Shown here piece by piece: positions 25,362 through 32,967 of a stretch of 52,338 bases of DNA. A program made the position numbers and the translations under genes. Under the pieces are notes generated by a model. That model ran no database searches. It was given only the letters and a program-made list of their open reading frames with translations, and was not told the origin of the DNA. Each line of letters opens with the position of its first letter. Within the stretch, counting starts at the first letter, position 1. This DNA is from an uncultured Sinobacteraceae bacterium (GTDB lineage Bacteria; Pseudomonadota; Gammaproteobacteria; Steroidobacterales; Steroidobacteraceae): assembly GCA_937902995.1 (NCBI GenBank), contig CALEKY010000106.1:1-52338 (forward strand), in the 5' to 3' direction.

Positions 25362-26639
25362 CTACGCAGCACGAACCGGCGTCTTCCAGACCTCCGCAAC
25401 GCGCGCCGGCATTGGCCGTCGATCCAAGGCGAACACCAGGGCGAGCGTACCGGCGAGCGTGAGCGCAATACCGATTCCGAACGTCGTTACGTACCCGAAG
25501 AACTGCGCGATCGCACTGCCCGCGAGCTGACCCGCCGAACTGACGAGCACGTACACGCTTGCAAGCACGGTGTAATCCGTGCCGGCGTGCTCGGGATCCG
25601 ACGCATCCATCATCAACGTGAACAACGCAACGGTGGCCATTGTGCCCACGATGCCTTCGACGACGGTTGCGAACCAGAGCAGGCCGATACCGCCGACGCC
25701 GAGCGCCGAGATCCAATACGGCACGAAGGAAAGCGCTTGACCGAGGCCGGTCGCAAGCACAGCGAAACGACGGCCGACTTTGAACGTAAAGATGCCGCCG
25801 AGCAGCGCGCCGAGTAGGCTCGTCGCCGATCCCACCGTGCCCTTCATGAGCGCAATCGTCTCCGTGCTCACCTGCCGATCCTTCAAGAACAATCCGAGCA
25901 GCGTCGAAATCATCGCATCGCCGAAACGGAAACAGAAGATGAGCAGCACGAAGCCGAGCATGCCCGGCATCAGCAGCCGTCTGAGCCATTCGAGCGGGAG
26001 CTTCCGGGCCGGCATATCGGCACGCGGCTCTTGCTTCGGACTGCGATAGAGGAGCACGGGCACGGTCGTGATGGCGAGCAAGACGGCCATGCACACGAAC
26101 ATCGTCGACCAACTCGTGCGCGCAAAGATGAACAGCAACAGGCCGCCGCCGAGAATCATGCCGATGCGGTACGCGCCTACCTGCACGCCGTTTCCCAGAC
26201 CGCGCTCGCGCGAATCGAGCGTGCGTACGGCCAGGCCGTCCGTCAGCACATCTTGCGAGGCGGCAATGAAACTGAACGCGAAAATGGCAACGGCGATCGG
26301 CACATAACTCGCCTCGATCGGCAGCTGGCTCAGTACCAAGGCACCGACGATGCCGCTGACCTGTAGCGCGAGCAGCCACGCCCTGCGATTACGTACCGCA
26401 TCCAGATACGGTGCCCACAGGAACTTGAGCGTCCACGGCAGATACAACAGCGATGTCGCACCGATCGCGATCAGCGACAGGCCGGCTTCGCGCAGTACGA
26501 CCGGGAATGCCAGCGTGAAGAAACCATAGGGCAGGCCTTGAGCTGCATATAACGCGCTCAGCAGGACGAGTTTGAACGATGCGCGGTCCGAGACGGCAAC
26601 CGGTTGCGTCGACATGTCGTGCACGAGGTTCGTGGCCAT
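25362..26639 (-). CDS. MFS permease, AmpG-like
   Basis: A 425-residue inner-membrane transporter with about 12-14 helices. It resembles the AmpG/acetyl-CoA-transporter branch of the MFS: ALYAAQGLPYGFF at the start, LYLPWTLKFLWAPYLD, SQDVLTDGLAVR, and GNGVQVGAYRIGMI. AmpG imports anhydro-muropeptides for cell-wall recycling, but many related proteins have other or unknown substrates. The ATG at 26639 is preferred because GAGAGG lies nine bases upstream; an ATG at 26648 directly abuts that site. It is convergent with the histidine kinase (17-base gap) and divergent from marC. Confidence 0.82.
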   Translation of the reverse strand: MATNLVHDMSTQPVAVSDRASFKLVLLSALYAAQGLPYGFFTLAFPVVLREAGLSLIAIGATSLLYLPWTLKFLWAPYLDAVRNRRAWLLALQVSGIVGALVLSQLPIEASYVPIAVAIFAFSFIAASQDVLTDGLAVRTLDSRERGLGNGVQVGAYRIGMILGGGLLLFIFARTSWSTMFVCMAVLLAITTVPVLLYRSPKQEPRADMPARKLPLEWLRRLLMPGMLGFVLLIFCFRFGDAMISTLLGLFLKDRQVSTETIALMKGTVGSATSLLGALLGGIFTFKVGRRFAVLATGLGQALSFVPYWISALGVGGIGLLWFATVVEGIVGTMATVALFTLMMDASDPEHAGTDYTVLASVYVLVSSAGQLAGSAIAQFFGYVTTFGIGIALTLAGTLALVFALDRRPMPARVAEVWKTPVRAA

Positions 26640-26760
26640 CGCGCGCATCCTCTCATGGATCGCGCGAGAACCGCATCACGCCGGCACAGTTCGAATTGCG
26701 CAGGCAATCGTGTATGTTCGCCCCGGCTGCTCGCGAAGTATTCGCTCCGATCCACCGCAC

Positions 26761-27420
26761 ATGTCCTGGTTCGTCGAAGGATTCACGCTCGTGTTGAGCA
26801 CTGTCGGCGCTTTGCTGCCGATCGTGAATCCGTTTTCGGCGGCCGGGCTCGTCGCCGCCATCACCGCCAACTTGACGGATGCGGAGCGCACGCAGCAAGT
26901 CCGCCGCGCATGCATTTACATGTTCTGCATCCTGACGACCTTTCTCATCGCCGGCGGACTCATCATGAACTTCTTCGGAATTTCGATACCGGGGCTGCGG
27001 ATCGCCGGCGGCATGATCGTGAGCTACCTCGGCTTTCGCATGCTGTTTCCCGAATCGCCCCCGATCACGAAACAGGAACAGGCCGAGGCGCTGCAGAAGC
27101 CCGATGTGTCCTTCACGCCGCTCGCCATGCCGGCTTTGAGCGGTCCGGGCTCCATTGCCGTCGTGATCGGCGTGTCCTCCACGATTCAAGAGCGCGGCTC
27201 GATCATTTTCGGACACATATTCGTCGCGGTCGGTATCGCCGTGACCGCCATCATTTCCTATGTCGTGCTGCGTGCCGCCACGCGCCTCGACCGTCTACTG
27301 GGCACGACCGGCATGAATGCCACGGCGAGAATCATGGGATTCCTGCTGATCTGCATGGGTGTGCAGTTCGTCATCAACGGCGTCACGGATATCGTCGCCG
27401 TGTTGCGCACGGCGTCTTAG
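26761..27420 (+). CDS. MarC-family integral membrane protein
   Basis: A 219-residue inner-membrane protein with six predicted helices, of the MarC/YhgN (UPF0056) family. Typical features are ALLPIVNPFSAAGLVAAIT in helix 1, the second-half repeat with ALSGPGSIAVVIG, and GFLLICMGVQFVINGV at the end. The biochemical role of the family is unknown; MarC is no longer thought to confer antibiotic resistance. No clear ribosome binding site precedes the ATG, which is chosen by family alignment. It converges on the next gene with only five bases between the stops, and no heptad element is present there. Confidence 0.9.
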   Translation: MSWFVEGFTLVLSTVGALLPIVNPFSAAGLVAAITANLTDAERTQQVRRACIYMFCILTTFLIAGGLIMNFFGISIPGLRIAGGMIVSYLGFRMLFPESPPITKQEQAEALQKPDVSFTPLAMPALSGPGSIAVVIGVSSTIQERGSIIFGHIFVAVGIAVTAIISYVVLRAATRLDRLLGTTGMNATARIMGFLLICMGVQFVINGVTDIVAVLRTAS

Positions 27421-27425
27421 CGCGG

Positions 27426-27869
27426 CTATCGCAGCGTTGGCTTTTGCACGTCGACGACCTGACCGTTCTCGAAAACGACCGAACCCGTCAAGAAGCCGGT
27501 CGTGCCGATCTCCAGTGTGTACAGCAGCGCACGGCGCTCGGATTCGGCAGGTCGAACCGCGGTCGGACGGCCCAGGATTTCGATGACCTCGAGCTCATCC
27601 ATACCGATACGAATTCGATCCCAGGCGCTTGCACTGAGCCACGTTCGATCCGGCTCGAGCGTGGGTTCGCGGCCGGAGCGCGCCAGCTCGGATGTCGATA
27701 CCGGCGAGCGCGTGCTTTGAGCAAGCGCACGGACTTCCCGCTCCAGCGTTTGAACCTGCCGCTCGAGATTGCGCACGTCCTGCTCGAGCTTCATGACCCG
27801 GAAATCTTCGGCAGCGACGGTCGGAATGGCCCATAGTGCAGTGCATACCAAAACGCCGATTCGCATCAT
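27426..27869 (-). CDS. Exported coiled-coil protein with SmpA/OmlA (BamE-like) domain
   Basis: A 147-residue periplasmic protein. A signal peptide (MMRIGVLVCTALWAIPTVAA) is followed by a short coiled coil (EDFRVMKLEQDVRNLERQVQ and following, about 20-50), a Ser/Pro linker, and a C-terminal domain with the SmpA/OmlA pattern: WDRIRIGMDELEVIEILGRP, then a beta-hairpin (ALLYTLEI...GSVVFENGQVVDV). In BamE this fold is a small outer-membrane-complex lipoprotein; here there is no lipobox Cys, so it is soluble or tethered through a partner. The ATG at 27869 has GAGGAG eight bases upstream. Specific function unknown. Confidence 0.8.
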   Translation of the reverse strand: MMRIGVLVCTALWAIPTVAAEDFRVMKLEQDVRNLERQVQTLEREVRALAQSTRSPVSTSELARSGREPTLEPDRTWLSASAWDRIRIGMDELEVIEILGRPTAVRPAESERRALLYTLEIGTTGFLTGSVVFENGQVVDVQKPTLR

Positions 27870-28050
27870 GGGGCGCTCCTCGATTTGCCTGTCCGGTTCG
27901 GCGTTTCGAGCGTAAGCAACCAGCGGTCGGTGCGAAACTGTATACGCCGCTCGTTTCGCGTTACCGCAATGCCGACTCGCGGATCGTTGCGCTTGAGTTG
28001 ATGCAAAGCGCGGCAGTATCGTTCCCCGACCTTTCAGCGAGGATCCTTCG

Positions 28051-30105
28051 ATGCATCGAGAACTCACGGCCGCGCTCGCGGCGGCGGTCATCGTCTTCGC
28101 GGCCGGATGCAGCAAATCGGAACGGCCGCCGCGTTTTGCGCCGGCACCCACAGCAGCCATCGGCTCGTGGGGCTTCGACATGGCGGGCATGGATACGAGC
28201 GTGAAGCCGGGCGATGACTTTTATCGTTACGCCAACGGCAAATGGCTCGAGTCCAACACCATTCCGCCGGACCTGACTGGCTGGGGCAGCTTCACGAAGC
28301 TCGACGTCGATACCGAGCATCAAGTGCATGCGATTCTCGAAGAGCTACAACCCGGAGCGCCGGTCGGCTCTCCGGAGCAGAAGGTTCACGACTTCTATCG
28401 TGCGTTCCTGGACGTCGATGCGATCGAGAAGGCCGGTCTGGCGCCAGCCGAGCCGGGACTCGAGGAAATCGCCGAGGCCAAGACGCACGCCGACATCGCA
28501 CGGCTCTTGGGACGTCCCGATCTCGGCCTCGAAACGCCGGTCAACATCGGTGTGACGATCGACCAGAAGAATCCGGATCGTTACATCGCGATCGTCGTGC
28601 AAGGCGGCTTGAGCCTGCCCGATCGCGATTACTACCTGAAGAAGGACGCGCAGTTCGTCGAGCTGCGCACCAAGTTCGTCGAGCATGTCGAACGCATGTT
28701 GACGCTTGCGGGCGAGACGGATTCGGCGCAGAAGGCGCGTGCACTGCTCGATCTCGAGACGCAGATCGCGCAGCGGCACTGGCCGATCGAGAAGCGGCGC
28801 GAGCGGGAGTTGACGTACAACTTGCGTACCGGCGATCAGCTGCGCGCGCTCGCGAAGAACTATCCGTGGCAGGAGTTCCTGTCTGCGGCAGGCCTGGCCG
28901 ATCAGCCGGAGTTCATCGTTGCCGAGCTCGATGCCGTGCAATCGCTGGCTGCATTCTTTACCTCCGTGCCCGTCGATCGTTGGCGCACCTATCTGCGTTA
29001 CCACTACTTGGTGGCGCACGCAGGCGTGCTACCGAAGGCGTTCGACGACGAACGCTTCGAGTTCTACGGCCGCGTTCTGAACGGGCAGCAGCAACAGCGC
29101 GAACGCTGGAAGCGCGCCATCGACGCGCTCGACCGTGCGATCGGCGAAGTCGTTGGGCAGCTCTACGTGAAGAAGCACTTCCCGCCCGAGGCGAAGGAGC
29201 AGATGCTCGATCTCGTCGAGAATCTGCGCCGCGCCTATGCGCATCGGATTCGCGGGCTCGATTGGATGTCGGAAGACACCAAGAAGGTCGCGCTCGAGAA
29301 GCTGCAGACCTTCAAACCGAAAATCGGCTATCCGGACAAGTGGAAGGATTACAGTGCGCTCGACGTGCGCCCAGGCGATGCGTTCGGCAATGCGGTTCGT
29401 GCGCGGCTGTTCGAGTGGAATTACGACTTGAGCCGGCTCGGCAGGCCGACCGATCGCGACGAATGGTTCCTCACGCCGCAAACCGTCAACGCGTACTACA
29501 ACCCGACGTTCAACGAAATCGTCTTCCCGGCGGCCATCTTGCAGCCGCCGTATTTCGATCCGCATGCCGATCCGGCAGTGAATTACGGTGCGATCGGCGG
29601 CGTGATCGGTCACGAAATGGGTCACGGCTTCGACGATCAAGGCGCGAAGTCCGATGCACACGGTGTGTTGCGCACCTGGTGGAAGCCCGAGGATGAGAAG
29701 GCCTTCAAGGGGCTCGTCGATCGCATCGTGGATCAGTACGCGCAGTACGAACCGCTGCCGGGCCTGAAATTGAATGGACGCCTGACCGCGGGCGAAAACA
29801 TCGGCGATCTCGGCGGACTCACGGTTGCCTATGCCGCCTACAAGCTCGCGCTCAACGATGCAGAAGCGCCCGTGCTCGACGGCTTCACCGGCGATCAACG
29901 GTTCTTCTTGTCATGGGCCCAGGTGTGGCGCGAGCTGCGACGCGAGGAGTCGTTGCGCAATCGCGTCATGAGCAATCCGCACAGCCCCGCGATGTTTCGC
30001 GTGATCGGCGTCGTCCGCAACATGGACGAGTGGTACGCCGCGTTCGACGTACAGCCCGGCGACAAGTTGTATCTGGCGCCGGAGGAGAGGGTGAAGATCT
30101 GGTGA
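28051..30105 (+). CDS. M13-family metallopeptidase, lipoprotein (PepO/neprilysin-like)
   Basis: A zinc endopeptidase, probably anchored in the periplasm by lipid. The 684-residue protein has a lipoprotein signal (AAAVIVFAAGC, Cys 24), the M13 N-terminal domain starting GDDFYRYANGKWLE, and the catalytic C-terminal domain with NAYYNPTFNEIVFPAAILQP, zinc site H521-E522-x-x-H525 (GHEMGHGFDDQG) and third ligand E582 in ENIGDLGG. The length is standard for bacterial M13 peptidases. Natural substrates are unknown. The A of the TGA stop is the first base of a GGGGCTT-type heptad array. Confidence 0.95.
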   Translation: MHRELTAALAAAVIVFAAGCSKSERPPRFAPAPTAAIGSWGFDMAGMDTSVKPGDDFYRYANGKWLESNTIPPDLTGWGSFTKLDVDTEHQVHAILEELQPGAPVGSPEQKVHDFYRAFLDVDAIEKAGLAPAEPGLEEIAEAKTHADIARLLGRPDLGLETPVNIGVTIDQKNPDRYIAIVVQGGLSLPDRDYYLKKDAQFVELRTKFVEHVERMLTLAGETDSAQKARALLDLETQIAQRHWPIEKRRERELTYNLRTGDQLRALAKNYPWQEFLSAAGLADQPEFIVAELDAVQSLAAFFTSVPVDRWRTYLRYHYLVAHAGVLPKAFDDERFEFYGRVLNGQQQQRERWKRAIDALDRAIGEVVGQLYVKKHFPPEAKEQMLDLVENLRRAYAHRIRGLDWMSEDTKKVALEKLQTFKPKIGYPDKWKDYSALDVRPGDAFGNAVRARLFEWNYDLSRLGRPTDRDEWFLTPQTVNAYYNPTFNEIVFPAAILQPPYFDPHADPAVNYGAIGGVIGHEMGHGFDDQGAKSDAHGVLRTWWKPEDEKAFKGLVDRIVDQYAQYEPLPGLKLNGRLTAGENIGDLGGLTVAYAAYKLALNDAEAPVLDGFTGDQRFFLSWAQVWRELRREESLRNRVMSNPHSPAMFRVIGVVRNMDEWYAAFDVQPGDKLYLAPEERVKIW

Positions 30106-30265
30106 GGGCTTGGGACGCGGGGCTTGGGGCTTGGGGAGGGAAGAGTCGTCCCTCCGAACGGCGCCACGCGGTGATTGAAACTCACGGGCTCAAGCCGAGG
30201 GTCAACTAAGGGATAGGCCGCAACGTTTAACCCCGAGCCCCGAGTCCCACGCCCCGAGCCCTGTG
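30105..30265. repeat. Heptad element 5, GGGGCTT type
   Basis: The left arm (30105-30139) is five in-phase units: AGGGCTT, GGGACGC, GGGGCTT twice, GGGGAGG. The right arm (30231-30265) is five in-phase units of CCCCGAG with TCCCACG and CCCTGTG. The arms are near reverse complements, including the position of the odd GGGACGC/TCCCACG unit. The 91 bases between show no gene. It lies between the converging peptidase and thioesterase genes. Confidence 0.88.
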
Positions 30266-30290
30266 GCGTGCGCAGCGCCCAGCGCAGCGT

Positions 30291-31082
30291 CTAGCCGAAC
30301 ACCGCGACGACCTGCCTCGTCAGCGCCACAGGCTTTTCATCCGGGTTGTACAGCACGCCCGTCTGATTCACATACCCGTTCCCCGCCGCATCGATATCCG
30401 TGTCGATGCGCCACCAGCGTTCTGACGGAAACTCGATGTCGTGCTCGAAGAATTCGAGCGTCCACGTGAGCGAGCTGAACGGCGCAGGGCTCTTGAACAT
30501 CGAGATCGCTGCCGTCGGAATGCAGTCGATCAAACCGACGACGTGAGATTCGGTGAGCGGTGCTGGGTCGCGGTGGCGGATGAAGGCTTTCGTCGGAGTA
30601 CGCGGCGAACCGGAGAACGGCTTTGCGCCCTCGGCCCAGCGGATCGCGAAATGCTGCATGAAGTTCGGGGCCAGGCCGGGTTTGAAGCGCACTTCGTTGA
30701 TCTCGTCGATCGCACGCGCCGCGCGTGTCGGTTCCGGTCGAACGTCGATCACCGAGCTGCGCGAGCCGCCATAGACGCCGACCAATGTCGCAGCGACGTT
30801 GTCGCCATCGATGATGTCGCACCGTGCCACCGTGACAGCCTTGCCGACGCGTAGCACTTTAGCGTCGAGTCGCCACGTCGTCGGACCGGCCGGACCGACG
30901 AACGTCGTTTGCAGCGAACGTAACAAACGATCGGAAGGTACCAGCTTGCGCATCGTCGCATTGCCGACCGCGGCAACGAGCCCGCCGTACGTCGCGCGCC
31001 CTTGAGACCAGTCCTCGGTGATCGTGACACGACCGACCGAACCGTCGAATTCGATGGAATCGAGAACCTCAGAGAACAGCAT
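30291..31082 (-). CDS. Acyl-CoA thioesterase family protein (TesB-like double hot-dog)
   Basis: A 263-residue cytosolic protein expected to hydrolyse acyl-CoA esters. Two hot-dog repeats are visible: the first contains DWSQGRATYGGLVAAVGNATM and LLRSLQTTFVGPAGPTTWRL, the second SHVVGLIDCIPTAAISMF, SSLTWTLEFF and WWRIDTDIDAAGNGYVNQTG. The ending ('...T-x-x-LYNPDEKPVALTRQVVAVFG') is typical of thioesterase-like family members. Substrate chain length cannot be predicted. The region after its stop is rich in GCTGCGC/GCTGGGC heptad-like units that merge with element 5. Confidence 0.85.
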   Translation of the reverse strand: MLFSEVLDSIEFDGSVGRVTITEDWSQGRATYGGLVAAVGNATMRKLVPSDRLLRSLQTTFVGPAGPTTWRLDAKVLRVGKAVTVARCDIIDGDNVAATLVGVYGGSRSSVIDVRPEPTRAARAIDEINEVRFKPGLAPNFMQHFAIRWAEGAKPFSGSPRTPTKAFIRHRDPAPLTESHVVGLIDCIPTAAISMFKSPAPFSSLTWTLEFFEHDIEFPSERWWRIDTDIDAAGNGYVNQTGVLYNPDEKPVALTRQVVAVFG

Positions 31083-31154
31083 CGCAAGACCTGTGCAGTG
31101 ACTAGCGCGAATTGTCGCTCAGGCATCGCGCAATGCGCCATCGCACGCGGGTGC

Positions 31155-31490
31155 TCACAACAGCTTTGCACCGTTCGGAACGCTGCGTTCGGGAATCGCG
31201 AGTACGACGTGTCCATCTGCATCGTGAAAGCCAGTGATCAGCACTTCGGACACGAACGGTCCGATGCGCTTGGGAGGAAAATTCACGACACCGATGACCT
31301 GACGGCCGAGCAACGCTTCCTTCGAGTAGTGATGCGTGATCTGCGCGCTCGATTGCTTGATGCCGATCTCCGGACCGAAATCGACACGCAAGCGCCACGC
31401 CGGCTTACGCGCTTCAGGAAAATCCTGCACGTCGACGATGGTGCCAACCCGCAGCTCTACTTTCTCGAAGTCGTTCCAGGTGATGGGCAT
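31155..31490 (-). CDS. csaA: CsaA-like tRNA-binding domain protein
   Basis: A 111-residue single-domain OB-fold protein of the EMAP-II/Trbp111 type that binds tRNA or acts as a chaperone-like factor. Family features are ITWNDFEKVELRVGTIVDVQ, the SSAQITHHYSKEALLGRQVI segment, VVNFPPKRIGPFVSEVLITG and the C-terminal SVPNGAKLL ending. The ATG at 31490 fits the family start; upstream codons are heptad repeat. The leader consists of CGTGACT units (read as AGTCACG), with no proper Shine-Dalgarno sequence. Confidence 0.92.
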   Translation of the reverse strand: MPITWNDFEKVELRVGTIVDVQDFPEARKPAWRLRVDFGPEIGIKQSSAQITHHYSKEALLGRQVIGVVNFPPKRIGPFVSEVLITGFHDADGHVVLAIPERSVPNGAKLL

Positions 31491-31493
31491 GCT

Positions 31494-31699
31494 CGTGACT
31501 CGTGACTGAGCGTAAGAAGTCAAACACGAAAATGTAGGGCCCAGCGGTCGGAATGGAAAGAAGGAAAGAATGCTCTCCGCTCCTTGAGCAACGGAGAGCA
31601 GGCGAAGTGCCAGTAAGGAAGATCGCGAAACGTGATTACTGGGCTTGTCGAAGGCCGCAATTCTATGCGGCCCTTACGAGTCACCAGTCACGAGTCACG
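31494..31699. repeat. Heptad element 6, CGTGACT type
   Basis: The left arm is two CGTGACT units (31494-31507), in the csaA leader. The right arm is three units AGTCACC/AGTCACG (31679-31699) that contain the last codons (R-D-S) and stop of the citrate-synthase homologue. The interior holds the hairpin at 31571-31600 and a GGCCGCA/TGCGGCC hairpin near 31651-31672. Confidence 0.8.
31571..31600. other. Stem-loop inside heptad element 6
   Basis: A perfect 9-bp stem (31571-31579 with 31592-31600) encloses a 12-base loop in which CTC and GAG can pair further. No T-tract follows on either strand and no open frame covers it. It may be a structured RNA segment or part of the repeat. Confidence 0.5.
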
Positions 31700-32812
31700 C
31701 GGCGGCGGTCCCACATACAGTCCCGCCGGCCGGATGATCCGGTTGTCCTGACGCTGCTCCACGACGTGGGCTGTCCAGCCGAAAGCACGCGAAGCGGCGA
31801 ACATCGTCGTGAAGAATTCCTTCGGGATGCCGAGCGCGAGATACACGATGCCTTTGTAGAACTCCATGTTCGCGCGCAGCGGCCGCTTCTTGGCCGCAGT
31901 TTGCGCGATGAACGACTCTTCCACCGCACAGAGGATTTCGAGCAAGCGCTGCGTTTCCTGCTGCAAGGCCAAGCGTCCGGTGAGCGACTTGATGATGCGG
32001 GCACGCGGGTCGACGACGCGATACTCGCGGTGTCCCATGCCCATCACGAGCCGGCGAGTCTCCAAACATTTCGCGACAAAGGCTTCGGAGTTCTTCGGAT
32101 CGCCGACTTCTTGCGCCATTTCCAACGCGAGCTGATCCGCAGCGCCGTGTTTCGGTCCGAACAGCGCGCCCATGGCGGCCGCAAGCGCCGAGGCGGGCGG
32201 CGCATCGGTGGACGTGACGACGCGCGCGGTAAAGGTGCTCGCGTTGAAGTTGTGGTCGAGCTGCAAGATTTGCGTGGACTCGAACACCTCGACCGCTTCC
32301 GGACTGGCATCGGCGCCTTCGAACATTTGCAAGAAACGCTCGCCGTACCGTCGGCTGCTGGGATAGACGGGATCGGGATGGTCCTCGAGCGCAGCTCGGA
32401 TTGTGGCGATTACCGCCGGAATGCGTGCGGCGATCAGCAGTCCTTCTTCCTCGGCGGCGGTGCGTCCCAAACGCACGGCGGGCGGTTCGAGCGCAAGCAA
32501 TGGCGTGACTGCTTGCAGCGTCGCCATGGGGTGCGCACCGTGACGGGCCAGTTGTCGAAGCGTTGCAATGAACTCGGGCGGCAGGCGCCCCGCTTCCCAT
32601 AAGTAGTCTTCGACTTCGCTCAACCGTGCTGCATCCGGCAACGAGCCGAACACGACGAGGTGCATGACCTCGGCAAAACGCCGCTGTGCCAGCGTTTCGA
32701 TCGGTTCGCCGCGGTAATAGAGGCGTCCAGCTTCGCCATCCACGTGAGACACGGACGTCGTATTGACGATGACGCCTTCGAGCCCTTTGTTTATGGATGT
32801 AGTTTCGGTCAC
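31688..32812 (-). CDS. Citrate-synthase homologue with altered catalytic Asp
   Basis: A 374-residue protein of the citrate/2-methylcitrate synthase family. Both catalytic His are present (H222 in FGPKHGAADQ, H261 in GMGHREYRVVDPRA), as are LDHNFNAST (about 186-193) and a late Arg region (RIIRPAGLYVGPP). The catalytic Asp, which normally sits in a VDFYSG-like motif, is replaced by Glu at 317 (NMEFYKG, codon 31862-31864). It may therefore have lower or different Claisen-condensation activity. The true TCA enzyme is probably gltA at the start of the window. A LysR regulator is divergent, with an operator-like dyad between. The last residues and TGA come from heptad repeats. Confidence 0.88.
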   Translation of the reverse strand: MTETTSINKGLEGVIVNTTSVSHVDGEAGRLYYRGEPIETLAQRRFAEVMHLVVFGSLPDAARLSEVEDYLWEAGRLPPEFIATLRQLARHGAHPMATLQAVTPLLALEPPAVRLGRTAAEEEGLLIAARIPAVIATIRAALEDHPDPVYPSSRRYGERFLQMFEGADASPEAVEVFESTQILQLDHNFNASTFTARVVTSTDAPPASALAAAMGALFGPKHGAADQLALEMAQEVGDPKNSEAFVAKCLETRRLVMGMGHREYRVVDPRARIIKSLTGRLALQQETQRLLEILCAVEESFIAQTAAKKRPLRANMEFYKGIVYLALGIPKEFFTTMFAASRAFGWTAHVVEQRQDNRIIRPAGLYVGPPPRDS

Positions 32813-32891
32813 GGCACACCTCCGACAGCGAAATCGCCGTAGAAACGTAGCGCGGCGAGGAAGCCGGAGCCATGGCCCGGCACCGATGGAC

Positions 32892-32910
32892 CTATTAGCT
32901 CATGCGATAG
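32892..32910. promoter_or_regulatory. LysR-type operator candidate (CTAT-N11-ATAG)
   Basis: CTAT (32892-32895) and ATAG (32907-32910) form an inverted repeat with exactly T-N11-A spacing, the LysR-family box. It is centred 67 bases upstream of the lysR-type gene and about 89 bases upstream of the citrate-synthase homologue, a position suited to co-inducer-dependent activation plus autoregulation. Confidence 0.55.
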
Positions 32911-32967
32911 CCGACGACCCGGACGGTTCGTTTGCATTGGCCCGTGCGGAGGCGAAGAATTCTCCCC

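Noticed and set aside
24031..26379. 782-residue minus-strand open frame over the histidine kinase and MFS genes
   Set aside because: It combines frame shadows of both genes and shows no family signature.
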